64,000 nt of DNA, taken from the NCBI RefSeq assembly GCF_003732275.1, contig NZ_MOBM01000039.1, positions 186,001 to 250,000 on the forward strand, read 5' to 3'. Made by a program: the position numbers and the translations under genes. Shown here one piece after another: positions 1 to 7,174 of this stretch (the first letter of the stretch is position 1; each line of letters starts with the position of its first letter). Origin of the DNA: Pseudomonas frederiksbergensis (GTDB lineage Bacteria > Pseudomonadota > Gammaproteobacteria > Pseudomonadales > Pseudomonadaceae). Below the pieces are notes generated by a model. It searched no databases. It saw only the letters and a list, made by a program, of their open reading frames with translations, and was not told the origin of the DNA.

Positions 1-2120
1 AGATCACCGCCGAACGCGATGAACTGGGCCGCGTCACTCGCTATGAATACGCCGACGATTTGCACCTTGTCAGCCGCCGCATCAACCCCGATGGAACGCA
101 ACTGCGTTATCGCTACGACAACGCGCAGTTACGGCTCACGGAAATCGAAAACGAATCCGGTGAAAAATATCGGCTGGATTACACGCCCAACGGCCTGATC
201 CGACAGGAAACCGGCTTCGACGGCCGCCGCACCGCTTATAGCTACGACCTTAACGGCCACCTGCAGGAGAAAACCGAGTTTGGCGATGACGACTCCCCGC
301 TGGTTACGGGGTATCAACGGGATTCGGTCGGACGCCTGATGGTCAAGACCTTGCCCGACGGCGTCAAGGTCAAGTACTGCTACGACCGCCTCGGCCGACT
401 GGTCAGTGTCGACGACGGCCACGACCATCCGCTGGAATTCGAATACGACACCCAGGACAGGCTGATCACCGAGCACCAAAGTTGGGGCACCTTGCGTTAC
501 CGCTACGACGCCTGCGGCCAGCTCAACCACCTGCGCCTGCCGGACAACAGCAAACTCGATTATCACCACGCCAAGGGCGGCGCGCTGACGGCCATTGACC
601 TCAACGGCACACGCCTCACCACCCACCAGTTTGCCTTCGGTCGCGAACAAAACCGCCAACAAGGTCTGTTGCTCAGCGAATATGCCTACGACGACCAGGG
701 CCGGCTGAAAGCCCATGCCGTCAGCCAACATCAACATCCGCTGTACCGTCGCGACTACGCCTACAGCGCCAATGGCAATCTCGAGCATATTGCCGATACC
801 CGCCACGGTCAGCGCAGTTACCAGTACGACCCGCTCGACCGCCTGATCCGCGTCCACCATTCCCGCGACCAATCGCCGGAAAGCTTCGCCCACGACCCGG
901 CCGGTAACCTGCTGATGCAGGACCGTCCTGGCGCCGCGAAGGTGCTGGGTAATCGCCTGCTGATGCAAGGCGACCGGCATTACGACTACGACGCCTTCGG
1001 CAACCTGATTCGCGAACGCCGCGGCACCGCGCAAAAACTCGTCACCGAATACCGCTACGACTGCCAGCACCGGTTGATCGGCGCCACCTTGCCCAATGGC
1101 AGCCAAGCGACTTACCGCTACGACGCCTTCGGCCGCCGTATCAGCAAAACCGTCGACGGCAAAACCACCGAATTTTTCTGGCAAGGCGACCACCTCGTCG
1201 CCGAACACAGCCAGGATCACCATCGCAGCTACATCTACGAACCCGGAACCTTCCGTCCACTGGTCATGCTCGACGGCAAAGGACCGCGCCAAGCGTGCCC
1301 GTTCTACTACCAACTCGACCACCTCGGCACACCGCAAGAACTCACCGACTACAGCGGCGACATCATCTGGGCCGCCCGATACACCGCCTATGGCCGCCTC
1401 ACTCGCCTAAACCGCGACACTCACCAGGTTCTCGATCAGCCGCTGCGCTTTCAAGGGCAGTATTTCGACGCGGAAACCGGCCTGCACTACAACCGGCATC
1501 GCTACTACAATCCGGATGTCGGGCGGTATCTGACGCCGGACCCGAGCAAATTGGCGGGTGGGTTAAACGGCTATCAGTACACGCGCAATCCGGCGGGTTG
1601 GGTTGATCCGTTGGGGTTGAGTGATTGTCCTGGGAGGGACGGGTGTAAGAAGCCGTCGTTTGGGGATGAGGATCCGGCGGGCAAGGTGGGAGTTGATGAG
1701 GGGGAGCCCGGAACCCCAAATCCAAAACAAGAGAACTATTATTTATACCGTGGTGACGACCGAGAACCATGGGAAATTTTTGAGGCAGAATTTGAACCCT
1801 TGGGAGACAGTACAGATCTGTATTTGCATGCATCAGATAACAGAAGCCCTCCCAGTTACTTTGTCAGCACTACGACAAACGAAAAAGAGGCAAAAAAGTT
1901 TGCCACAGGCTACGGTCTTGCTGACGGCTATATATATGTGCTGAAAAACATTCGCGGCATCGATGTAAATAAAGAATTGGGCATGATGTCACCACATCGA
2001 CGTGAGGATGAGATAGCGTTCCCAGGAGGAATAAAAAATCACGACATCGTGGGCGTCACCCCCATCTACGATGATGGTAGCTATAAGGGCTACTCAATAC
2101 CCAACCCTTTCAGGAAGTAA
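1..2120 (+). CDS. RHS-repeat protein with C-terminal ADP-ribosyltransferase-like toxin tip (5' partial)
   Basis: The reading frame is open from base 3, so the gene starts before the window and about 705 residues are visible. Most of it is YD repeats of the type YxYDxxGRL, which build the RHS cocoon. The core ends near base 1620 at the conserved DPxxxxGGLNGYQYxxNPxxWxDPLGL boundary. The last ~166 residues are variable. They carry YRGD, then FVSTTT, then an EDEIAFPGG block, matching the order R / STS / ExE of ADP-ribosyltransferases of the Scabin, pierisin and cholera-toxin type. Base composition becomes clearly AT-richer from about 1720, as expected for an exchanged tip. RHS toxins are normally delivered by type VI secretion or as insecticidal complexes; no secretion gene is visible here. 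The ADP-ribosyltransferase call is motif-based, and the target is unknown. Confidence 0.88.
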   Translation, partial: ITAERDELGRVTRYEYADDLHLVSRRINPDGTQLRYRYDNAQLRLTEIENESGEKYRLDYTPNGLIRQETGFDGRRTAYSYDLNGHLQEKTEFGDDDSPLVTGYQRDSVGRLMVKTLPDGVKVKYCYDRLGRLVSVDDGHDHPLEFEYDTQDRLITEHQSWGTLRYRYDACGQLNHLRLPDNSKLDYHHAKGGALTAIDLNGTRLTTHQFAFGREQNRQQGLLLSEYAYDDQGRLKAHAVSQHQHPLYRRDYAYSANGNLEHIADTRHGQRSYQYDPLDRLIRVHHSRDQSPESFAHDPAGNLLMQDRPGAAKVLGNRLLMQGDRHYDYDAFGNLIRERRGTAQKLVTEYRYDCQHRLIGATLPNGSQATYRYDAFGRRISKTVDGKTTEFFWQGDHLVAEHSQDHHRSYIYEPGTFRPLVMLDGKGPRQACPFYYQLDHLGTPQELTDYSGDIIWAARYTAYGRLTRLNRDTHQVLDQPLRFQGQYFDAETGLHYNRHRYYNPDVGRYLTPDPSKLAGGLNGYQYTRNPAGWVDPLGLSDCPGRDGCKKPSFGDEDPAGKVGVDEGEPGTPNPKQENYYLYRGDDREPWEIFEAEFEPLGDSTDLYLHASDNRSPPSYFVSTTTNEKEAKKFATGYGLADGYIYVLKNIRGIDVNKELGMMSPHRREDEIAFPGGIKNHDIVGVTPIYDDGSYKGYSIPNPFRK

Positions 2121-2122
2121 CC

Positions 2123-2533
2123 ATGAAAACAATAGAAATTTTAATAAACAATCATGGGATCATAGAAAGGGCCACACTCGAATGCGACAGAAAAAAACCG
2201 ACACTCACATTTACAATGCAAAGTGGTTTAAAAAAAACTTATACCGCCTATGACCTTTACGTATGCTTTGGCATGTTAAGAGCCGACTACCCTGAGATAA
2301 AATTTCTGTGCAAAGGAGCCAAATTAAATGTTCATCCTTCACGAATGTCGTCCCAAATGTCTAGCGGTTTAGTCGCATACGAACTTAAACTTGGAAAACC
2401 TGGCGAAGAAGAGGACATAGTACGAATTTTCGACTACGAAGACGAAAATATTACTAGCAACATTGAAGAGCAAAAGACATTCTATAAAAAATGGATCGAG
2501 TCATTAATTATTACAACGCAAAAAAAAACCTGA
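2123..2533 (+). CDS. Putative immunity protein for the RHS toxin
   Basis: A 136-residue soluble protein with no signal peptide or membrane segment. Its ATG lies two bases after the toxin stop, behind an AGGAAG ribosome site that sits inside the end of the rhs gene. The sequence is AT-rich like the toxin tip and unlike the rest of the window. It is acidic in its second half (a GEEED and YEDE stretch near residues 90-115). I do not recognise the family. The immunity role is inferred only from position, size and shared base composition with the adjacent toxin tip. Confidence 0.7.
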   Translation: MKTIEILINNHGIIERATLECDRKKPTLTFTMQSGLKKTYTAYDLYVCFGMLRADYPEIKFLCKGAKLNVHPSRMSSQMSSGLVAYELKLGKPGEEEDIVRIFDYEDENITSNIEEQKTFYKKWIESLIITTQKKT

Positions 2534-2639
2534 AGATAATACTCAATAAAACAACCAACAACATAGAATCATAAACTCACGCAACACGCTCATCGAGCAA
2601 ATGCGTCAAGCATCAGTGACGTCTGTGAAAAACATCCAA

Positions 2640-2660
2640 AGCCCAGCTCGACGCTGGGCT
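2640..2660 (-). terminator. Rho-independent terminator
   Basis: A 7-bp perfect stem (AGCCCAG/CTGGGCT) with a 7-base loop lies just downstream of the minus-strand gene at 2685-3050. On that strand it is followed by TTT and, shortly after, a T5 run. It also closes the 150-base AT-rich gap after the immunity gene, in which nothing else is seen. Confidence 0.55.
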
Positions 2661-2684
2661 CAGTTCTACAGTAAACACTCTGAC

Positions 2685-3050
2685 TTAACCGCCAGAACCA
2701 CCGGTTTTACCTCCATTTTCCGCTCCACCACCGCTCTCATCAATTTTAAAATCACCTGACTCTCCAGACCCACTTCCAGAACCACTCTCCATCGAACCTC
2801 CCTCGCTCATCGACCCACTCCCCTTCCCCGGGCTGGTGCTACTTCCACTGGCATCGCCGCCATTCCCACCACCAATGGTGTCCGGTGGCGGCGCCTTCCC
2901 GTCCGAGGTACCTGCATTCATTTCCGAGTAAGGTGGCATCCCGCCCTTGTCGACCGGCGCATCGCGGCCAGAAGATTGAGCAAACGCCGTCAATGAACTG
3001 ATCGACAATAAGCCGACCACTGTCAGGGTCGTCAGTTTTGACCTGATCAT
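2685..3050 (-). CDS. Small secreted Gly/Ser-rich protein
   Basis: A 121-residue protein with a clear signal peptide: charged MIRSK start, hydrophobic core, and an AFA-like cleavage site near residue 24. The mature part is low complexity, rich in Gly, Ser, Asp and Glu, and ends in GGSGG, so it is probably disordered. An AAGGAGG ribosome site precedes the ATG. No family is recognised. It heads a run of small minus-strand genes, each with its own ribosome site and mostly its own terminator, so they look like separate units rather than an operon. Confidence 0.65.
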   Translation of the reverse strand: MIRSKLTTLTVVGLLSISSLTAFAQSSGRDAPVDKGGMPPYSEMNAGTSDGKAPPPDTIGGGNGGDASGSSTSPGKGSGSMSEGGSMESGSGSGSGESGDFKIDESGGGAENGGKTGGSGG

Positions 3051-3151
3051 GGCGCACCTCCTTAAAAGAGTGCTTTACCTGATGTCTGGCAGCGGTCGCT
3101 TTTTAAAGGTGCCGCGCAATCGACGGGCGGCGATGGATCGCTGCGCAGGCT

Positions 3152-3376
3152 TCAGCTCGGTTCTCCCGATAGATCGTCACCGGCAATGTCCGGGTCATCG
3201 GGATTGGCTTCCACATCCCCGCGCTTCACATCATCGGTATCGGTGGGCACCTGCTCCACGCCGGTGTCGTCATCGTCGGGCGGGCGCTGATCGCGACTCA
3301 GGGAGTCGGTGGGTGAAGGCAGCGGATATTCGGGGGTATCGTCGTCGATATCGGAGTCTTTTGGATCAGCGTTCAT
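3152..3376 (-). CDS. Small acidic Asp/Pro-rich hypothetical protein
   Basis: A 74-residue very acidic protein with repeated DD and DP pairs and no hydrophobic segment. The ATG at 3376 was preferred over the longer frame to 3439 because a TGAGAGGTGC ribosome site sits just upstream of it. Composition suggests an intrinsically disordered cytoplasmic protein. It resembles in style the next minus-strand gene (3485-3652). No function can be given. Confidence 0.5.
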   Translation of the reverse strand: MNADPKDSDIDDDTPEYPLPSPTDSLSRDQRPPDDDDTGVEQVPTDTDDVKRGDVEANPDDPDIAGDDLSGEPS

Positions 3377-3484
3377 AACGCACCTCTCAATGGACCTGAA
3401 AAGCAGATCCTGACATTTCGAGGACAACACGATAGACACGGTTCGATCAGAGGGACGATCGGTCGGCCCGACCGCAAATCCTTG

Positions 3485-3652
3485 TCACTCGTCATCTTCC
3501 TCGTCGTATTCGTCGTACTCACAATTGCCCACATCGCCTGCATCATCGGCATCGTTGAGCGGCACCGTGGCGTCATCCATCAGAGATCCCGGATCTTCGT
3601 TGCCAGGATCGTTCGGACCTTCATCTTCCATGCCTTCGGCTTCCGGAGTCAT
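3485..3652 (-). CDS. Small acidic hypothetical protein
   Basis: A 55-residue protein if the ATG at 3652 is used; a GTGAGGC site lies 7 bases upstream, which favours it over a TTG at 3706. It is dominated by Asp, Glu, Asn and Gly and ends in an acidic run of Asp, Glu and Tyr. It has no membrane segment. Like its downstream neighbour it looks disordered and acidic. It may be a real small protein or an over-call. Confidence 0.42.
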   Translation of the reverse strand: MTPEAEGMEDEGPNDPGNEDPGSLMDDATVPLNDADDAGDVGNCEYDEYDEEDDE

Positions 3653-3736
3653 GACATGCCTCACAACGTTCAGGGGTGTATGACGTTCGAGGCGTCCCAC
3701 GGGCAAACGTTCCTGAGCCCTACTGACAGAAACGAA

Positions 3737-3759
3737 AAACCCGGCGCTGGGCCGGGTTT
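3737..3759 (-). terminator. Rho-independent terminator
   Basis: An AAACCCGGC / GCCGGGTTT stem, read on the minus strand, is followed by a short T run. It lies 28 bases after the stop of the glycine-zipper gene at 3787-4212. Confidence 0.7.
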
Positions 3760-3786
3760 CTACTGTCTAAGAAACTCGATATCGAG

Positions 3787-4212
3787 TTAGCGATGCTTGT
3801 ACTTGTTTTTATGCTTGTGTTTATAGTTGCCGCCACCTGAATGCGAGCTGCCGCTGTCATTACCCAGGTTGCTGCCCACCGCGCCACCGGCTGCACCGCC
3901 TACGCCTGCGCCAATGGTCGAACCAGTGGAGCCGCCCAAACTATTGCCGATCACCGAGCCGCCCGCTGCGCCGATACCGCCGCCAACAGCCGCTTCTGTT
4001 CGACTGCCCTTGCGCGCACCAACCGCGCTGCCTGCCGCACCGCCGACGCCAGCGCCAACCGCCGCTCCTGTGCTGCCGCCTAGTTGACCGCCGACCACGT
4101 TACCTAACGCGCCACCAAGACCACCGCCCACTGCAGCGGTGCCGTCACCGGCAGCCATTGCACCCTGAGCGACCAAAAGTCCTAAAACCACCGTGGACAA
4201 TGTCAAACGCAT
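3787..4212 (-). CDS. Glycine-zipper protein with signal peptide (paralogue 1)
   Basis: A 141-residue protein. The start at 4212 gives a signal peptide (MRLTLSTVVLGLLVAQ, cleavage near AMA-AG) and follows a GAGG site; the frame open further upstream is ignored. The mature part is a run of GxxxG and AxxxG repeats (for example GGALGNVVGGQLGG, GGSVIGNSLGG) typical of glycine-zipper domains that pack in or on membranes. It ends in a Ser/Gly linker and a Lys/His-rich tail of KHKHKNKYKHR type, which could bind metal or nucleic acid. It is a close paralogue of 4400-4765, which lacks most of this tail. Location is probably envelope; function is unknown. Confidence 0.75.
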   Translation of the reverse strand: MRLTLSTVVLGLLVAQGAMAAGDGTAAVGGGLGGALGNVVGGQLGGSTGAAVGAGVGGAAGSAVGARKGSRTEAAVGGGIGAAGGSVIGNSLGGSTGSTIGAGVGGAAGGAVGSNLGNDSGSSHSGGGNYKHKHKNKYKHR

Positions 4213-4352
4213 GATATGAACCTCTAATTTCCGCATCGAGGGAAGAACGTGCCGCGGATAGGCCTCAGCCTGGCCTCTGCGTCTGTTAAACAGCAAAGCG
4301 AATACCAACTGTACGAGATTTGAGCCACATGCGGGAGAAACGTTCCAAAACG

Positions 4353-4383
4353 AAAAAGCCCGGCATCGAGAGCCGGGCTTTTT
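4353..4383 (-). terminator. Rho-independent terminator
   Basis: An AAAAAGCCCGGC / GCCGGGCTTTTT hairpin with a 7-base loop, 17 bases past the stop of the second glycine-zipper gene. It is T-rich on both strands, and the neighbouring gene on the minus strand fits. Confidence 0.85.
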
Positions 4384-4399
4384 CAGCGGATCATTAGGA

Positions 4400-4765
4400 T
4401 CAGTGGCGCTTTTTGGACAGATTGCTGCCCACGCCGCCACCCAATGCACCACCCAGGCCGGCGCCGATGGTGGACCCTGTCTTACCGCCCAGGCTGTTGC
4501 CGATCACAGAACCGCCCGCCGCGCCGACACCGCCGCCGATGGCCGCTTTGGTGCGGCTGCCTTTGCGTGCTGCAACAGCACTGCCGGCTGCGCCCGCTAC
4601 GCCAGCACCAATCGCTGCACCTGTGCTGCCGCCCATTTTCTGACCGACCACATTACCCATCGCGCCACCCAGACCACCACCGAGTGCGGCAGTGCCATCA
4701 CCGGCAGCCATCGCACCTTGAGCAACCAAAAGGCCCAGAACCAGAGCAGGCAGTGTCAAACGCAT
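4400..4765 (-). CDS. Glycine-zipper protein with signal peptide (paralogue 2)
   Basis: A 121-residue protein whose signal peptide and first 110 residues closely match the gene at 3787-4212: same MRLTL start, same AMAAGDGTAA cleavage region, same GARKGSRT-like break and GGSVIGNSLGG block. It ends in a short basic SKKRH tail instead of the long Lys/His tail. The start at 4765 follows GAGG. The two genes look like a tandem duplication that then diverged at the 3' end. Each has its own ribosome site and terminator, so they can be expressed independently. Confidence 0.75.
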   Translation of the reverse strand: MRLTLPALVLGLLVAQGAMAAGDGTAALGGGLGGAMGNVVGQKMGGSTGAAIGAGVAGAAGSAVAARKGSRTKAAIGGGVGAAGGSVIGNSLGGKTGSTIGAGLGGALGGGVGSNLSKKRH

Positions 4766-4906
4766 TACGAGAACCTCAAAAAAGGGGGAAACCGAAAGGC
4801 CGGAGATTGAATGCTTTAGAGGAGGCAAAGTCCAGACACAAACACGGAACAACCTCGTCATTGGCGACGGTTGGACAGCATTTATGGAAAAGGTTTTATG
4901 ACAGGC

Positions 4907-4934
4907 AAAAAAAAGCCCGCTGGGGAGACGGGCT
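4907..4934 (-). terminator. Orphan terminator, possible end of a small RNA
   Basis: On the minus strand, AGCCCG, a 9-base loop, CGGGCT and eight T residues form a strong intrinsic terminator. No minus-strand gene ends here: the next upstream gene has its own terminator at 5076-5099. About 140 bases of gene-free sequence between the two could encode a small RNA, but I see no clear promoter. Confidence 0.5.
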
Positions 4935-5075
4935 AGGGTACTGCTTTCTAACGGATGAGCTGAGACTACGTAGGCGGGTGTGAAAAGTTTGTGAAAAAAA
5001 CCACTAGCGCTCGCAAAGTTGTAGGACGTTTCCCCGCATGGCCTCCAAGCCACGCTTTCTACCCTTCAAAAACAA

Positions 5076-5099
5076 GAAACCCCGCTCAATGGCGGGGCT
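5076..5099 (-). terminator. Rho-independent terminator
   Basis: A CCCCGC/GCGGGG stem with a 6-base loop and, on the minus strand, a T-rich tail. It starts 16 bases after the stop of the gene at 5115-5309. Confidence 0.75.
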
Positions 5100-5114
5100 C
5101 ATACGAGTCACTGT

Positions 5115-5309
5115 TTACTTCCGGGAAGGCGCACCCAGCTTGGGCATGAATTTCGATTTCGGCCCTCGAGTTCGAGGCACTGTAGATTTGATTTTGTTGA
5201 TTTTGATACGGTCTTCACCGAAGCTCGGCACATAGTCCGTCTGACCACACTGCACGCAATTATTGATTGGAAACTCCGCCCCGTCGTCTTCGATATACGG
5301 CTCAGTCAT
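5115..5309 (-). CDS. Small hypothetical protein with a CxxC motif
   Basis: A 64-residue protein. The ATG at 5309 follows a GAGAGGAG ribosome site with 6-base spacing, so the longer open frame is not used. An acidic N-terminus is followed by NCVQCG near residue 20 and then a basic C-terminal half rich in Lys, Arg and Pro. One CxxC alone is too little for a zinc ribbon but could be half of a dimeric site. Family not recognised. Confidence 0.6.
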   Translation of the reverse strand: MTEPYIEDDGAEFPINNCVQCGQTDYVPSFGEDRIKINKIKSTVPRTRGPKSKFMPKLGAPSRK

Positions 5310-5529
5310 ATCTTCGCTCCTCTCAACGGGTCGATACCGGCAAGCCCTATTTGCCTGAAAAATATCGACCACCCAGGATTTTGAGACTAGTCGGTCATTC
5401 CCGGACTTGTGATTCCGATTGTTACGTGCCCGACGAATGGCCAGCGCTTGCTTCCTACAAAATCAGATGGCGAACAAACAAAACGAGTACGCCCTTGGCA
5501 CGGCGCCCCCATGATTTTTTCACACCGAC

Positions 5530-5850
5530 TTACCGCAATTTGACCGCCGTCCCAGTCACAAACACCACCACCATTCCACCCTTGCCGGCCGGCATGCTGA
5601 TCTCATAATCGAGCCCTACCACTGCATCCGCCTGAAGCGCCCGCGCCCGCTCCTTGATCTCATCGGTCGCCTGAATCCGCGCATCCTTCAATGCCCGCTC
5701 CAACGTCTGAGAGCGACCACCGAAAAAATCCCGCATCCCGGCGAACAGATCGCGGATCACATTGACGCCCTGCACCGACTCGGCGCTGACGATGTCCAGG
5801 TATGCAGTGATTTGCCGACCTTCGATGGTGTGGGTTGTGGTGGTGATCAT
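5530..5850 (-). CDS. YbjQ family protein (UPF0145 / DUF74)
   Basis: A 106-residue protein, the usual length for this family. It shows the family pattern: an early TTT-x-GRxI strand, GxNxIRDLFAGMRDFFGGRS in the middle, a helix of the DARxxAxxEIKxRAxxLxAD type, and AVVGLDYEI near the end. AAGGA lies 7 bases before the ATG; the upstream-extended frame has no family similarity. YbjQ proteins form beta-rich oligomers (DUF74 fold). Their biochemical role is not established. It stands alone between gene-poor stretches. Confidence 0.9.
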   Translation of the reverse strand: MITTTTHTIEGRQITAYLDIVSAESVQGVNVIRDLFAGMRDFFGGRSQTLERALKDARIQATDEIKERARALQADAVVGLDYEISMPAGKGGMVVVFVTGTAVKLR

Positions 5851-6147
5851 GAAATGTCCTTGTTCAGAGCTGTCGTCGATAGGGTGAAACGACGGGGAAA
5901 ACGGCGCGAGAATTGAGTATAGAGATCGATTACCGTCGAGGGTTTGGCAGTCTAACAGGGGGGCTGAACTCACCTAAAATGGGGCTTTGAGGGCGGTTTG
6001 AAAAGGTCGTACCCGAAAAGGAGACAAGTCCTACATATCGTTCGGAAGCCACACGCCGTTCGCGCATTGCTCTGGTTTGGAATGCACGCCTATAGTCTGG
6101 ATGTCGCCCAAATGGCGGCTCGGGTTTGGCGACTCGATGACGAAAGT

Positions 6148-6290
6148 GCAGAAGCCTCCAGGTTAATTTGCGGAGCGCTTCTGCGCGCAATAAGCTGCTC
6201 CATGGTAGCTGTGCGCGGGAGACCTTTGGGTCTGCCGGTTTTCCTTTTGTCCCGGTTCGCCAACCTGCGTACAGCCGCCACCTATTCGTT
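6148..6290 (+). promoter_or_regulatory. Putative structured leader RNA ahead of the gene at 6340
   Basis: Two foldable blocks. First, GCAGAAGCCTCC (6148-6159) pairs with GGAGCGCTTCTGC (6172-6184). Second, a stem of about 11 pairs joins GCTGTGCGCGG (6208-6218) to CCTGCGTACAGC (6264-6275) and encloses two arms: AGACC-TTTG-GGTCT (6220-6233) and CCGG/CCGG (6235-6238 with 6252-6255). That is a three-way junction. From memory, very similar leaders precede small genes at several loci in P. fluorescens-group genomes, but I cannot verify that here. The remainder of 5860-6339 holds no convincing gene. Confidence 0.5.
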
Positions 6291-6339
6291 TGGCGACGAA
6301 TGAGTGGTGGTTCTCCCTAATTCATCTGGAGCATCACTC

Positions 6340-6609
6340 ATGCAGCAATACATGGCCCTCACCAGCAACGCCGACGACCAACCTACGCTGTTTGTCGACA
6401 CCACAAAACCTCTGCATATATTACTCGACGCAGCTGGCTATCGAATCCGCGCCGTCACTCAAGTTCTGGAAAACCTCGCAATGCGCGGTGATATTGCCAG
6501 CGACTCGGTGATTCTTAGCGACTTCGCGTTGCTTTGCGCTATTCCACTGCGGGATGGGTGTGATGTGCTGGATGTAATTGGGCGGAGGCTGGATAAAATG
6601 CCGGATTGA
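6340..6609 (+). CDS. Small hypothetical protein, possibly DUF3077-related
   Basis: An 89-residue soluble protein. The ATG at 6340 follows TCTGGAGC with 7-base spacing and lies just past the structured leader. After a variable start (FVDTTKPLHILLDAAGYRI) comes a helical region with LENLAMRGDIAxDSVILSDFALLCAI and a C-terminal DVLDVIGRRL helix. This layout recalls small Pseudomonas DUF3077 proteins, in which a helix pair is followed by a short tail, but I am not sure of the match. A terminator follows immediately, so it is monocistronic. Confidence 0.65.
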   Translation: MQQYMALTSNADDQPTLFVDTTKPLHILLDAAGYRIRAVTQVLENLAMRGDIASDSVILSDFALLCAIPLRDGCDVLDVIGRRLDKMPD

Positions 6610-6617
6610 TAAATAAG

Positions 6618-6646
6618 AAATGGGCGACCAGACAGTCGCCCATTTT
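6618..6646 (+). terminator. Rho-independent terminator
   Basis: AAATGGGCGAC / GTCGCCCATTT hairpin with a 6-base loop, 8 bases after the stop at 6609. It is nearly symmetric, so it could act in both directions. Confidence 0.75.
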
Positions 6647-6663
6647 GGTGTTAGCGACAGGAG

Positions 6664-6993
6664 CTTTGCGTGCCAACAAACCCGAAAATAAATTCGGTAA
6701 CCGCCAAACAGTGCAAAGAAAAACTATGAGGCACAAAAGATGAATAAGCATATCGGATCTGACTTCGATGACTTCCTTGCCGCGCAAGGTCTTGCGGAAG
6801 AGGTTTCCGCTGCAGCTCTCAAGCGCGTCATTTCCTGGCAAATTGCTGAGGCTACGAAGCTGAACCCTTGCCGAGCAGATGCATACAAGCGGCACCGCAG
6901 TGGATTGGGCACTCGATCAAAATAACTCAAGCATGACATTGGCCCCTGCCCCCTCAGAAAACCAAGCCCCTAATCTCGAGTCCTGTAGGGATT
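6664..6993 (+). pseudogene. Decayed HTH antitoxin, with possible 3' scrap of its toxin
   Basis: From ATG 6740 the frame reads MNKHIGSDFDDFLAAQGL then a VxAAALKRVISWQIAEA helix, which is the N-terminus of Pseudomonas XRE-type antitoxins usually paired with Gp49/HigB-like toxins. The frame is lost near 6880 and ends at 6925. A frame beginning there continues the family pattern (EQMHTSGTAVDWALDQNN, cf. the usual xRMxTSRAALDRLLD) before stopping at 6993. That points to a frameshift plus loss of the C-terminal half. Just upstream, 6664-6728 reads as a lysine-rich tail ending in TGA, possibly the toxin's C-terminus. Both partners look inactive. Confidence 0.6.
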
Positions 6994-7174
6994 AGAGAAG
7001 CTTGATCAACACCGCAGTAATAGTTGCCACCGTCACGATCAGGCCAGTCGCAACGCCTACCGGATACCAAAAAATCTCACAGGTCATCTTGCCAGCTTCG
7101 GCGTTGAGCTTGTGCTGTTCAGCCATCAGCTTGACGATTTCCACGCGAACCTTTTTCAGCTCCGCCTGTTTCAT
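6992..7174 (-). CDS. Small membrane protein with coiled-coil N-terminus
   Basis: A 60-residue protein. Start at ATG 7174, with CAGGAG 7 bases upstream. Residues 1-30 are a charged amphipathic helix (MKQAELKKVRVEIVKLMAEQ and onward). Residues ~38-58 form one hydrophobic membrane segment (VGVATGLIVTVATITAVLI). The layout recalls small Pseudomonas or phage-borne membrane proteins of unknown role. It overlaps the end of the decayed antitoxin by two bases, within a likely accessory scar. Function unknown. Confidence 0.6.
   Translation of the reverse strand: MKQAELKKVRVEIVKLMAEQHKLNAEAGKMTCEIFWYPVGVATGLIVTVATITAVLIKLL

Noticed and set aside
129..1337. 402-codon minus-strand open frame inside the rhs gene
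   Set aside because: Antisense of GC-rich YD repeats; low-complexity Val/Ala-rich product, no ribosome site, and the plus strand has clear RHS motifs.
5998..6303. 101-codon plus-strand frame
   Set aside because: Covers the structured leader; no ribosome site, and base changes fit RNA stems better than codons.
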